From positions 1-45,975 of the forward strand of contig CASBRB010000021.1 in the NCBI GenBank assembly GCA_949127975.1: a stretch of DNA of 45,975 nt, written 5' to 3'. Under the pieces are notes generated by a model. It made no database searches. It was not told where the DNA came from and saw nothing but the letters and a program-made list of their open reading frames with translations. Source of the stretch: Oscillatoriales cyanobacterium PMM_0019 (GTDB lineage: Bacteria; Cyanobacteriota; Cyanobacteriia; Cyanobacteriales; CASBRB01). Made by a program: the position numbers and the translations under genes. Positions 8,201 to 16,197 of this stretch are shown here, piece after piece; the first letter of the stretch is position 1, and the number at the start of each line of letters is the position of its first letter.

Positions 8201-8521
8201 GGCAGTTGTCTAGCACGCCGCAATATAGAGCAAGGCAAATTTACGGTAACGGGCACCGGAGGATTACCAACCACACCTTACGATCCCTTCAATGGTAGGT
8301 ACGTGCTGACAGGGGTGCAGCCTTTGAGAGCAAGGGGAAATACCAATACTACTCCTCATTCGTCTTCATCTACTCCTTGGAAAATAGGGGATGCTATTGT
8401 AGAAGCACAAGGTATCGTCGTACTAGCAGATGGGCGCACTTTATTAGCAGCCTCACCCTTAAAGGCTCAAGAGACTGATAAGTTAATTTGCCATCCTACT
8501 GAAGAAAGATTAAAATCCTGA
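5219..8521 (+). CDS. TpsA-type adhesin 2 with inserted DVUA0089/PPC-like domain
   Basis: An 1100-residue paralogue of the upstream adhesin with the same signal segment (ending near VTAQIVPDASLG) and TPS domain. Here the usual NPNG motif reads NPKG (FFLNPKGIIFG). At about residues 190-364 the TPS domain is interrupted by an unrelated beta domain: AGDSLITAQTV, NDVNLYKVYLPANQP, DTQLFLFNGKG, YYYIAISSSGNNP and GWDNGGSDSGSYSIFL, the pattern of DVUA0089-family/pre-peptidase C-terminal-like modules. The frame then resumes at PGKTLALVGG, as in gene 1, and continues as beta-helix repeats to the SCLARRN C-terminal motif. ATG 5219 is preferred over GTG 5210. Secretion would need a TpsB encoded elsewhere. 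Confidence 0.9.
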   Translation: MKKQLNKSCWCLHPSAVRCGWQLGLATAVVLAGAWSINSGIVTAQIVPDASLGRESSRVGTPLNSLIHQIDGGAVRGTNLFHSFEQFSVPTGQTAFFNNNLSIQNIFTRVTGGGISNIDGILKANGTANLFFLNPKGIIFGAGAQLNLGGSFLGTTASSIFFADGTEFSAINPTPPLLTVSVPVGLGFNGTEGNIVVNTGKPPSNTFTEQGHAGDSLITAQTVNNESTPLPSAIYGKLDNINDVNLYKVYLPANQPVQATTVGGTLVDTQLFLFNGKGLGLYANDDAAGTIQSSVPAKQPFTPAVSGYYYIAISSSGNNPLSKGGYIFNNALTAPTGDGAANPLSGWDNGGSDSGSYSIFLGNSLNSLNSAGLFVQPGKTLALVGGKVSLTGTLLRSPDSRIEIGGLAAPGIVGLNLDPSSASLKSLSFPNQGQRADVFISSSGRNGTNIDVSGRVGGSIAINARNLNILGDALAQNTLRTGIAIAQGSIQTTAGDINLNATDISLTASNIINSVTGTGNAGNIYINTGKLSIANFSQLSTRTDGQGNAGNLSITASDNIYFENSVLGSDVTPEGVGDGGDINISGRSLSLNSSQVRAQILGQGNGGNININVTSLTATNGSEITASTFGQGNAGKIDITASSSVGFDGSGIGPSGVFSGVRPGAVGDAGKINITAQNLSLTNDGEVSTSTRALGNGGDVVLKISDTIYIAGGSIFGSGIYSNSNTGSKGRGGSVSLQADTLRIEDGGQIAARSRTAFSGGNITANLNLLEITTGGQIFTTATKSGNAGDININATNGISISGAGADNGTTGIFANTVANSTGTAGSILLNTAKLTILDGASISVDSLGKGNGGNLTLRTADELILNRNGIVSASTTSGQGGNITLTAGTLQLFRGSLVSATAGNRGDGGNLKLNTNTLVGLDASNIKADAFQGKGGNIEITTQGVFLSPDSTITASSQQGINGVVQIRTLGFDVTNTLTPLTSHVRSTEQVIAGSCLARRNIEQGKFTVTGTGGLPTTPYDPFNGRYVLTGVQPLRARGNTNTTPHSSSSTPWKIGDAIVEAQGIVVLADGRTLLAASPLKAQETDKLICHPTEERLKS

Positions 8522-8802
8522 CAGGGACACTAACTCTACCTCTAGCGTCGTAGGCATCCACCGTGAGTATGATACACGCTTCGTTGATGCGGCACGCGCT
8601 GAATAGGCAGACGGCAAATAGACAGCGTAGGCGTAGCCCGCCGCAGGCATCGCGGTTCGTTAGTAAACCGTGAGCTAGTAGTTGGATCTCCTCCTGCGAT
8701 AGGATTTTAGCAAAACCCGTGTCTGTCTCGTTTCACATGAAAATATTAAATTACCATATGTGACATAATGAAAATGATATACTATCGGCTAGAACTTAAA
8801 TT
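8522..8802. other. Intergenic region between adhesin 2 and a TA pair, with a short repeat
   Basis: No gene is seen. At about 8621-8653 is a GCGTAGGCGTAGCCCGCCGC-type repeat common in cyanobacterial intergenic DNA. TATACT at 8778-8783 is a plausible -10 for the DUF433 gene starting at 8803; a convincing -35 is not visible. Confidence 0.5.
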
Positions 8803-9126
8803 ATGTCAGTTGTAGCACAACAGCCATATATTGAGCAGAGGAATGGTGGCTATTACATCGCGGGAACCAGAATCTCGTTAGATTCTGTTGTTTATGCTTA
8901 CCGCAATGGGGAATCACCAGAAAGTATCGTTGAGTCTTTCCCACTGCTAACACTCGAACAAGTATATGGTGCTATAGCATTCTACCTAGGGAGCCGTAGT
9001 GACATCGATCACTATTTGGCGAACGAGGAAGCAGAGTTTTATAAGAATCCTCAACCATTAAGAGTGTCTGCGCCTGCTTTGTATGAAAAACTCATGGCAG
9101 CTAAAGCGACTAGGTTGTCAGATTGA
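8803..9126 (+). CDS. DUF433-family antitoxin
   Basis: A 107-residue protein with the DUF433 winged-helix pattern: YIEQRNGGYYIAGTRISLDSVVYAYRNGESPESIVESFPLLTLEQVYGAIAFYL. In this family the N-terminal part binds DNA and the C-terminal tail binds the toxin; DUF433 proteins are typically paired with PIN-like DUF5615 proteins, as here. Its TGA stop overlaps the TTG start of the next gene, so the pair is translationally coupled. Probable promoter: TATACT at 8778-8783. The antitoxin role is inferred from family and pairing. Confidence 0.85.
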   Translation: MSVVAQQPYIEQRNGGYYIAGTRISLDSVVYAYRNGESPESIVESFPLLTLEQVYGAIAFYLGSRSDIDHYLANEEAEFYKNPQPLRVSAPALYEKLMAAKATRLSD

Positions 9127-9473
9127 ACATTTGTTATCAAGCTGATGCCGATCTCGACCAAAAAATTGTTAAAGCGGTTGTGCGTCGAGAGCCTCAGATA
9201 GACTTTCAAACTGCCTTTGATGCTGGGTTGGAGGGAATGAAAGACTTAGATGTACTCGCACTGGCGGCACGACAGTATAGAATTCTAGTCAGCCACGACC
9301 GCAAAACTATGCCTGACGCATTTGCACAGTTCATCACAACCAATCGCAGCACAGGAGTTTTAATTGTATCTAGAAACCTGCCGCTAGGGACTATCATTGA
9401 AGAACTAATTTTAATTTGGTCAGCGTCAAGCCCCTCGGAATGGTTTGATCGGATCGTCCAACTCCCTTTGTGA
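9123..9473 (+). CDS. DUF5615-type PIN-like toxin
   Basis: A 116-residue PIN-like (Mut7-C/DUF5615) protein. It has an early acidic position (YQADADLD), the GLEGMKDLDVLALAARQYRILVSHDRKTM segment typical of the family (Asp in D-x-x-VL-x-x-A and SHD), and a VLIVSRNLPLG strand. PIN-like toxins are metal-dependent ribonucleases. The start is a TTG overlapping the antitoxin stop by two bases; no better in-frame start exists. It differs clearly from the second DUF5615 protein at 10904, so the two pairs are not a recent duplication. Confidence 0.8.
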   Translation: MNICYQADADLDQKIVKAVVRREPQIDFQTAFDAGLEGMKDLDVLALAARQYRILVSHDRKTMPDAFAQFITTNRSTGVLIVSRNLPLGTIIEELILIWSASSPSEWFDRIVQLPL

Positions 9474-9483
9474 TATTACCGTA

Positions 9484-9661
9484 GCGATCGCCCCCATGAT
9501 TAGGGGATTGCCCCTACCAACCCTTCTCCTTAGCTCAGGGTAAACCGCTATATGTAGAGGCAGTGCGTAAGTCCTGTTTCTCGTTCCCAGGCTCTGCCTG
9601 GGAACGCTGATAAAGAGGCTCTGCCTCCTGGGGTTTTTTTCGTTCCTAGGCAGAGCCACCG
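9484..9661. repeat. R2 and R1 intergenic repeats
   Basis: 9494-9575 is an inverted R2 unit (AGGGGATTGCCCCTACCAAC ... GTGCGTAAGTCCTG). 9582-9606 is an R1 palindrome copy followed by GAGGCTCTGCCTCC. A partial R1 arm, TTCCTAGGCAGAGCC, follows at 9640-9656. No gene is seen. Confidence 0.7.
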
Positions 9662-9721
9662 GATTGACGCTCCCGAACTTTTCAGGTAAGATGGACTGTA
9701 ATTCTCCTTATATAAAAAATT

Positions 9722-10414
9722 ATGATATCTGGCGGCGCGATTTCTACTATCTTAACTATTCCTCCTTTAGAAAACGGCGATAAACTCACCCGTGCTGAGT
9801 TTGAGCGTCGCTACAATGCAATGCCTTTGGTGAAAAAGGCGGAATTAATTGAAGGAGTTGTTCAAATGGCATCCCCCTTACGTGCAAAGAGTCACGGAGA
9901 ACCTCATGCTTATATAATGACTTGGCTCGGAGTTTATAAAGCCGCTACGCCAGGTGTGGGGCTTTATGATAATGCCACTGTGCGTCTTGATGCCGATAAC
10001 GAACCACAACCAGATGTAATGCTTCGGATTGAACGCGGGGGACAATCGCGCATTAGCGACGATGATTATGTGGAAGGTGCGCCAGAATTAATTGTGGAAA
10101 TTGCTGCTTCTACTGCCTCTCTTGATTTGCATAAAAAACTTAAAGTTTATCGCCGCAATCAAGTACAAGAATATCTAGTTTGGCGAGTTTATGACCTTCA
10201 GTTTGATTGGTTTCGTTTAATAGAAGGAGAATATATCCAGCAACAACCAAATAAAAATGGTATAATTTGCTCTCAAATTTTTGCTGGATTATGGTTGGAT
10301 AAAGCGGCTTTATTGGCAGGTAATTTAGCGAAAGTTTTAGAAGTTTTACAACAGGGATTAGGAAGTGCAGAACATCAAGTTTTCATACAAGTGTTGGATA
10401 ATACAGTAGTGTAG
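9722..10414 (+). CDS. Uma2-family (DUF820) nuclease-fold protein
   Basis: A 230-residue protein with the Uma2/DUF820 pattern of the PD-(D/E)xK superfamily: KKAELIEGVVQMASPL near residue 40, PQPDVMLRIE near residue 98, then APELIVEIAASTASLDLHKKLKVYRRNQVQEYLVWRVYD around residues 119-157, which carries the likely catalytic E...K elements. The family is greatly expanded in cyanobacteria and its biological role is unknown; nuclease activity is inferred from the fold. It sits alone between two DUF433/DUF5615 pairs. It starts at the ATG right after an AT-rich leader; no strong ribosome-binding site is visible. Confidence 0.85.
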   Translation: MISGGAISTILTIPPLENGDKLTRAEFERRYNAMPLVKKAELIEGVVQMASPLRAKSHGEPHAYIMTWLGVYKAATPGVGLYDNATVRLDADNEPQPDVMLRIERGGQSRISDDDYVEGAPELIVEIAASTASLDLHKKLKVYRRNQVQEYLVWRVYDLQFDWFRLIEGEYIQQQPNKNGIICSQIFAGLWLDKAALLAGNLAKVLEVLQQGLGSAEHQVFIQVLDNTVV

Positions 10415-10573
10415 CAGACTTGCAACCATGCCACCGCCACCTGGTAAGATAGCCGCCTAGAAAAAACTCCAGTATCGAAGGCACAGCACCAGTCCCAACC
10501 ATGATTTTTTTAGTCGATGGTAACCCAACTACTAGCAGATGCTAGCAACTACAACACCAAGGAAACTATTGCC

Positions 10574-10900
10574 ATGACTCTCAAAGAGCTAGAACAAGAC
10601 CTGTTAGCCCTCAGTTCGTCTGAAAAGGTACAGGCAATTCAGCTATTAGCTCAGAGCTTGGGTAATACTTGGCAAGGAATCCAGAAAACTTCTGGTGTTT
10701 GCGGCGGAGATGCTCGCGTCACCAATACTCGAATTCCGGTTTGGGTTCTTGTAGAAGCTCGTCGCATTGGATATAGCGATGCCGATCTTTTAAGAAGCTA
10801 TCCAACTCTTTGTGCTACTGATTTAGCAAATGCTTGGGCTTATGCACAAGCCTATCCTGATGAAATTGAACTTACCATCCAACGCAATCAGGTGGCTTAG
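10574..10900 (+). CDS. DUF433-family antitoxin, second copy
   Basis: A 108-residue protein beginning MTLKELEQDLLALSSSEKVQAIQLLAQSL, an N-terminal helical dimerisation-type segment. The DUF433 core follows (TSGVCGGDARVTNTRIPVWVLVEARRIGYSDADLLRSYP, then ADL-type helix with ANAWAYAQAYPDEIE). An ATG at 10517 would add 19 residues with no family resemblance, so 10574 is preferred. It ends three bases before the next gene, giving a tight two-gene unit. The antitoxin role is inferred from family and pairing. Confidence 0.85.
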   Translation: MTLKELEQDLLALSSSEKVQAIQLLAQSLGNTWQGIQKTSGVCGGDARVTNTRIPVWVLVEARRIGYSDADLLRSYPTLCATDLANAWAYAQAYPDEIELTIQRNQVA

Positions 10901-10903
10901 TCG

Positions 10904-11245
10904 ATGGTACGTTTTTATACAGATGAGCAGTTTCCTTTTCCTGTAGTGGAGTTATTGCGTAATTTGGAGCATGACGTTTTGACCGCTCAGGAAGCTGGTA
11001 ACTCAGGTCAAGGAATTCCAGATGAAGCTGTGCTGGCGTTTGCTATTTCTCAAGAGCGGGCAGTTCTCACAATAAATCGAGATGATTTCATCCGTCTGCA
11101 CCGTTTCAATTCAAATCATTTTGGCATTGTTGTTTGTACTAACAATCGCAATTGGGAACAGTTCGCCGCTCGGATCGACGAAGCTGTTACACGAGAGGAA
11201 CCTTTGTCAGGGAAATTAATTCGTGTGGTGCGTCCTGTGAATTGA
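10904..11245 (+). CDS. DUF5615-family PIN-like toxin, second copy
   Basis: A 113-residue protein with a canonical DUF5615 pattern: FYTDEQFPFPVVELLRNLEHDVLTAQEAG at the N-terminus (Asp in TDE), IPDEAVLAFAISQERAVLTINRDDFIRLH in the middle (Asp in DDF), and FGIVVCTNNRN. These acidic positions form the PIN metal site. It is predicted to be a ribonuclease toxin neutralised by the DUF433 protein encoded three bases upstream. Confidence 0.85.
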   Translation: MVRFYTDEQFPFPVVELLRNLEHDVLTAQEAGNSGQGIPDEAVLAFAISQERAVLTINRDDFIRLHRFNSNHFGIVVCTNNRNWEQFAARIDEAVTREEPLSGKLIRVVRPVN

Positions 11246-11261
11246 AGCAAAGATTGTCTCT

Positions 11262-11390
11262 TATTTGAGGCAGAGCCTCTAAGGCTTCATTCCCAGGCCC
11301 TGGCTGGGAACGAGAAGACTGGGGAGGTGTTCTGATGAGTCAAGTTAACTACGATGCTATGTTTCTCGTTCCCAGGCTCTGCCTTCTGCC
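11262..11390. repeat. R1 palindromic repeats
   Basis: Two diverged R1 copies: one near 11288-11312 (TTCCCAGGCCCTGGCTGGGAA) preceded by GAGGCAGAGCCTC, and a half copy at 11365-11388 (CGTTCCCAGGCTCTGCCTT). They separate the TA cluster from the convergent glycosyltransferase gene. Confidence 0.65.
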
Positions 11391-11394
11391 TTCT

Positions 11395-13176
11395 TCAATG
11401 AATTAATATTGGTTTTCTTGAATCTTCTGCTTTTAGCTGTTCGTGGTTCTCGATTAAAAAGTCAATAGCTTTTTTAAAGTATTTCTTGCTTTCCACATTA
11501 AAAATTGTACTATTTAAGTCTGTCTGCTTTAGTTTATCCTGTATTTTTACTCGATATTTATCGTTATGGATAAGTTTTAAAATCAAGTTAATATACTCTT
11601 GCGGGTTGGTGGCGATTAATTCTGACAACCCAACTAAGCGTAACATCTGAGAACCAATGCGGTTGTACCATTTGGTTCCTTCAAAAGTAACAGTCGGTTT
11701 TCTTAAGTATAAGCTGTCAACGATTGTGTTACAGCCTCCAAAATGGTAGGAATCGATACAGATATCTCCCTCTTCCATCAGCGCCATATATTCTCCGTAT
11801 GGTAGACTGGGAATCAGCTCGAAGCGTTCTTTACCTAAGAGAGATTCTAAATCCCTAGCAAACGGGATAAACCCATTATTTCGCAATATAGATTCTACAC
11901 CTCCCACGAAAAATCTAAACATAATTTCCTGTTTAGACTGGTTAACTATTTCCTTTAAAATTAAAAGCAGTGGATAGTTTACCTTGTGAGAAAACCAAGA
12001 ACAATTGATAATAAATTCCGAGCGGGTTTTGGAGTTATTCTTCAGTTGATAGTTCGGCTCTTTGTTGGTGATTCCTAACCCTGGTAACAGCACTAATCTT
12101 TCTGAATAGTTTTACTCCGCTCCTGATGAAACTTCTACATCGGCACCGCTAATAAAGTAATCAATTTCGGAACCAAATGTACTAACCGAATGCCCAACTC
12201 CACAAACTTGTATAGGCGCAATTCTTAAATTAGAAAGGATAATGCTTTCCTGACTCATCCCAATATCAGGATAAAAAACTACCATAAAATCATTATTCTG
12301 AATTGAATCCATATACAAAAAATCGTGTTGATATTCAACGTATCTAATGTTTTTAAAGGAAGCAATATCTAAACTATTCCCGATCGACCCCAAGTGTACT
12401 AAGGTTAGTTCGTAGTCATCTTGGAGCGACTCAACGAAATCAGACAAGTTGCGGTAGACAGAATGCCCTGGAAACCATACACAGGTAACGATCGCTATCT
12501 TTTTAGGTAATGGTCTATTGTTAACATGAATTTCTGCGAACAATCGACTGGCTTTGACAGATTGGTTAAGTTTATGCTTAATTTTTCTATCCAGAGAGCC
12601 ATCTATGTCGGTTACTCCAAAATAAACGCTTGAAATATTATAAAAATTGTTTAATCTATCATCATCGTATTCTAGGTGTTTGATGAGGTTTTGGTAAGCT
12701 TCCTGGTTGACTAGCGCCGAACGGTAAAGTTCGCAAAAGTGGGAGTACCAAAGACCGGCAAAGTAAGGATGTGCATCAAATAATATTTGGTAAGCTATCT
12801 TAACCGTATTGCGAGCTGAGTAAAGAGCCAGAATTTTTACGAAATTATTAGGCTGAGGTTTTAATATTTCCAAGTAGGTATCAGTTGTTTTGAAGCTAGA
12901 TATTGCCACTAAATTAGAGATGGTGGCATTCATTTCAATAAATCTAATTGCGTGGTTATCGCTTAGAGTATACTCAGGTTGAGTAAAAACATATAAAAAA
13001 TTTTTGATGAAAACATTAACAAAATGCTGAACTTCAATCTCCAAATTTAGAAAATTTATATTAGCAAAATTTTCTAAAATAGCTAACAATTTTTCTGATA
13101 ACAATTCATACTGCTGATGTAAATAAAGTTCCATCACTTGTTTAGGATTAAATTCAATATCGTTTCTATTTGTCAT
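11395..13176 (-). pseudogene. SPINDLY/HMW1C-type glycosyltransferase interrupted by an in-frame TAA
   Basis: Two minus-strand frames, 12112-13176 and 11395-12093, are in the same phase and separated by a single TAA at 12112-12114. The sequence across it reads SSGAE-stop-NYSERLVLLPGLG, where the family continues uninterrupted. CAA-to-TAA is the simplest cause. The rejoined product would be 593 residues: a helical N-terminus, a GT-B N-lobe (KKIAIVTCVWFPGHSVYRNL, RIAPIQVCGVGHSVSTFG) and a C-lobe with the UDP-sugar-binding region GGCNTIVDSLYLRKPTVTFEG. Relatives are O-GlcNAc-type or HMW1C-type protein glycosyltransferases. The start at 13176 avoids a repeat-encoded extension up to 13236. It is downstream of polA, same strand. 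The remaining sequence shows no other damage, so the mutation is recent, or a sequencing error, or readthrough occurs. Confidence 0.8.
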
Positions 13177-13220
13177 TTTTTCTACCCAAACCTGGTTCAA
13201 AACACATCCTTGGCATCGGA

Positions 13221-13261
13221 GCGAGCACGGGGGCATCGCGGGGCGAGCACGGGGGCATCGC
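13221..13261. repeat. Tandem 19-bp direct repeat downstream of polA
   Basis: GCGAGCACGGGGGCATCGC occurs at 13221-13239 and 13243-13261. It is a GC-rich unit next to an otherwise AT-rich gene start; the role is unknown. Confidence 0.7.
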
Positions 13262-13263
13262 CC

Positions 13264-16188
13264 CTACTTAGTCTCCATCCAATTTTGCCCCGTATGGACG
13301 TCTACTACTAGGGGTACACTCAGTTGCACGGCATTCTCCATCGTGGAGCGAATTTGTGGCTGTAATTCTTCCCACTCATCTGGGGGAACCTCAAACACTA
13401 ATTCATCATGCACTTGCAACAATAACCGCGCGTGATAATTTGGCAATATTTGGTGCAGTTTCACCATCGCAATCTTAATAATATCAGCACTAGAACCCTG
13501 AATGGGGGCATTGGCGGCTGCCCGCAAAAGTTGGGCGTCGGTTTGCCCTAGCGTCCGCAGTTGCTCTAGCTTAATCTCATCCGGCTTGCTCCCTTGGAGG
13601 TTACGGAGACTGCCACCCTCGAAGTTGAAGTAGCGACGGCGTCCTAGGATAGTTTCCACGTAACCGTTTGCTAGAGCTTCCTTCTTAACCTGCTGCAAAT
13701 ATTCAAAAACCCGAGGATACCGCTGGTTAAACCGCTTAATAAATTCGTCCGCCTTCGTCTTATTCACGCCAGTTGATTGCGAAAACCTCAGAGCGCCCAT
13801 TCCGTAAATCACGCCAAAATTGATCGTTTTCGCAAACCGTCGTTCATCTGCTGTTACTTCCTCTTTCTCAAAGAGTAACCTAGCGGTTACGTTATGAACG
13901 TCCTGATTATTTTTATAAGCGTCAATTAACACTGGCTCTTGACTCAAATGAGCCAAAATTCTTAACTCAATTTGCGAATAGTCAGCCGCTACCATTAGCC
14001 AACCTGCTTCTGGCACAAACGCTTTACGAATCTGCCTACTAAAAGCTGTGCGAATCGGGATATTCTGTAAATTCGGGTTAGAAGAAGACAAGCGCCCAGT
14101 TGCAGTAACGGTTTGATTAAAATCAGTATGCACCCGCTGGGTATCTGGATGTATTAACTTCGGCAAAGCATCTACATAAGTAGACTTCAACTTAGATAAA
14201 GTGCGGTATTCCACAACAGCATCGACAAGTGGGTGTGGGTCTTTTCCTTCTTGCAGCCTTTCCAATGTTCCAGCGTCCGTAGAATAACCAGTCTTAATTT
14301 TACGAGACTTCTTAGTGTCTAAATTGAATGTTTCAAATAGTAGCTTACTCAATTGTTTTGGTGAGCCTAAATTAAATTTTTCACCAGCACTATCATAAGC
14401 TCTCTGCTCAATTAGCTTTAAATCCTTTTCCATCTCTTGCGATAGTGAGTTGAGATAGGCAGCATCAACGCGAATGCCAACGAATTCCATCTCAGCTAAA
14501 ACTGGTTCTACGGGTTGTTCTACTTCTAGCAGTAGCTGGTAAAGTTTGGGACTCGCCTCTAATTCAGCGCTAAGTTTAGGCACTAACTGGTATGTGGCAT
14601 AAACATCCATGCCGCAGTAATCAGCTACAGTCGGGATGTCTAAATCAGCGATATTTTTACCTTTGGGCACTAATTGCGCGTAACTTTTTGCAGTTAGCCC
14701 TAGGTATCGTTTAGATAGTTCACTGAGATTATGGCTAGCTTCTGAATTCAAAATATAACTAGCTAGCATTGTGTCAAATACTACCCCAGCCAGTTTTATC
14801 CCCTGACAGCGTAACACCAAACGGTCAAATTTGGCATTCTGTAATGACTTTGGATACTTATCGCTTTCCAGGATAGGACGTAAAGCTGCCAGTGCTTCCG
14901 CTTTATTTAAGTTACCGCCCGTTTTGTGCCCCAAGGGTATGTATGCCATGTCTGTTGGCAGAGTTCCCCAGCAGCAACCAATACCTACTAATTCTGCATT
15001 TCGTGGCTCTAAATCAGTGGTTTCTGTATCCCATGCTACGGGATTGGTGTAGGTTTGTAGTTCGCTTACCAGTTCCTGAAGTTTTTCTGTGGTGTCGATA
15101 ATTCGGGGTGTAATCTGCGACTTGTGCGATCGCTCCTGGGCTGCTTGAGTTTCTTCAAAGGTATAAAATCCCAATTCTTCATCTTCTTCGGTTACAGGTG
15201 TTTCCGGTGGTTTATCTTCATCAACCACACCTCCAAATGCTTGCTGAAGTTGTTTGATGTCTTGTAAGAAAGACTTTAATTGTAACTTTAACAGCAGGGG
15301 TTTTAAAACCTCCTCATCAAAACCCTTGAGTTGGCAGTCTTCTAAATTTACCTCTGGGACATCTCTCACTAGCTTTGCTAAGTGTTGCGATCGGTATGCT
15401 TCTTCTTTCCCGTTTTCCAACTTAGTTTTGAGTGTTCCTTTAATCTCTTCTAAGGAAGCATAAATTTGGTCGAGTGAACCGTAGTCTTGGAGCAACTTCA
15501 CTGCTGTCTTATCGCCGATTCCCTTAATTCCAGGGATGTTATCAGAGGTATCACCGCAGAGGGCTTTGTAATCAACAACCTGCTCTGGTGTGATGCCCAT
15601 TTTTTCTTTAACTTGCTCTGGTCCAAATTCTCTTAGTCCTGTATTGCCGCTACGCTGCCAGAAGGTTGTTTCTAGATATAGAACACTAATTCCTCTTGCG
15701 GGATCGATGAGTTGAAATAAGTCTCGATCGCCTGTGACGATTTTCACTCGATAACCAGCAGCCGCACCCTGCTCGGCTAAGGTGGCTAAGACGTCATCTG
15801 CCTCATAGCCCGGAGCAGTGATGGGTTTCAAGTTTAAAGCATCCAGTAGATCGTGGAGATTTTTTAGATCGGTGATAAAGTCTTCTGGTGTCTCAGGACG
15901 ATCGGCTTTATAGGTGTTATCAGCTTCGTGGCGGAATGTGGGCAAACCGAGATCGAAAGCTAGAGCCATTGCCTGTGGATGCTGGGATGCAATTACCTGC
16001 TTCAGCGACTTGAGGAAGCCAAAGCATACACTGGTGGGTATTCCAGTAGAAGTTTTTAAGCCCCTTTTGGCAAGGGCATGGTAAGAGCGACGGGCTAAGG
16101 AATGACCATCAACCAGAATCAACAAAGGCGACTTTTCTGGTAATGTGTCGGCAGCGTTCGACGTAATGGTGACCTCAGAGTAGGACAT
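13264..16188 (-). CDS. polA: DNA polymerase I
   Basis: A 974-residue family A polymerase with all three domains. The N-terminal 5'-3' exonuclease (about residues 20-315) has LILVDGHSLARRSYHAL and GDTSDNIPGIKGIGDKTA. The 3'-5' exonuclease (about 360-555) keeps its acidic residues: WDTETTDLE, NAKFD and YCGMDVYAT, so proofreading is probably active. The polymerase domain has the ADYSQIELRILAH motif A, the KTINFGVIYGMGA O-helix and the QVHDELVFEVP motif C. It repairs gaps and removes RNA primers. It lies 9 bases downstream of the CDF-like gene, with which it probably forms an operon. Confidence 0.97.
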   Translation of the reverse strand: MSYSEVTITSNAADTLPEKSPLLILVDGHSLARRSYHALAKRGLKTSTGIPTSVCFGFLKSLKQVIASQHPQAMALAFDLGLPTFRHEADNTYKADRPETPEDFITDLKNLHDLLDALNLKPITAPGYEADDVLATLAEQGAAAGYRVKIVTGDRDLFQLIDPARGISVLYLETTFWQRSGNTGLREFGPEQVKEKMGITPEQVVDYKALCGDTSDNIPGIKGIGDKTAVKLLQDYGSLDQIYASLEEIKGTLKTKLENGKEEAYRSQHLAKLVRDVPEVNLEDCQLKGFDEEVLKPLLLKLQLKSFLQDIKQLQQAFGGVVDEDKPPETPVTEEDEELGFYTFEETQAAQERSHKSQITPRIIDTTEKLQELVSELQTYTNPVAWDTETTDLEPRNAELVGIGCCWGTLPTDMAYIPLGHKTGGNLNKAEALAALRPILESDKYPKSLQNAKFDRLVLRCQGIKLAGVVFDTMLASYILNSEASHNLSELSKRYLGLTAKSYAQLVPKGKNIADLDIPTVADYCGMDVYATYQLVPKLSAELEASPKLYQLLLEVEQPVEPVLAEMEFVGIRVDAAYLNSLSQEMEKDLKLIEQRAYDSAGEKFNLGSPKQLSKLLFETFNLDTKKSRKIKTGYSTDAGTLERLQEGKDPHPLVDAVVEYRTLSKLKSTYVDALPKLIHPDTQRVHTDFNQTVTATGRLSSSNPNLQNIPIRTAFSRQIRKAFVPEAGWLMVAADYSQIELRILAHLSQEPVLIDAYKNNQDVHNVTARLLFEKEEVTADERRFAKTINFGVIYGMGALRFSQSTGVNKTKADEFIKRFNQRYPRVFEYLQQVKKEALANGYVETILGRRRYFNFEGGSLRNLQGSKPDEIKLEQLRTLGQTDAQLLRAAANAPIQGSSADIIKIAMVKLHQILPNYHARLLLQVHDELVFEVPPDEWEELQPQIRSTMENAVQLSVPLVVDVHTGQNWMETK

Positions 16189-16197
16189 AGCCTTATT

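Noticed and set aside
12094-12114. Frameshift in the glycosyltransferase
   Set aside because: Both halves are in the same phase; a single stop codon explains the break.
13177-13236. N-terminal extension of the glycosyltransferase (MPPCSLRCQG...)
   Set aside because: Encoded largely by the tandem GCGAGCACGGGGG repeat; the ATG at 13176 is the natural start.
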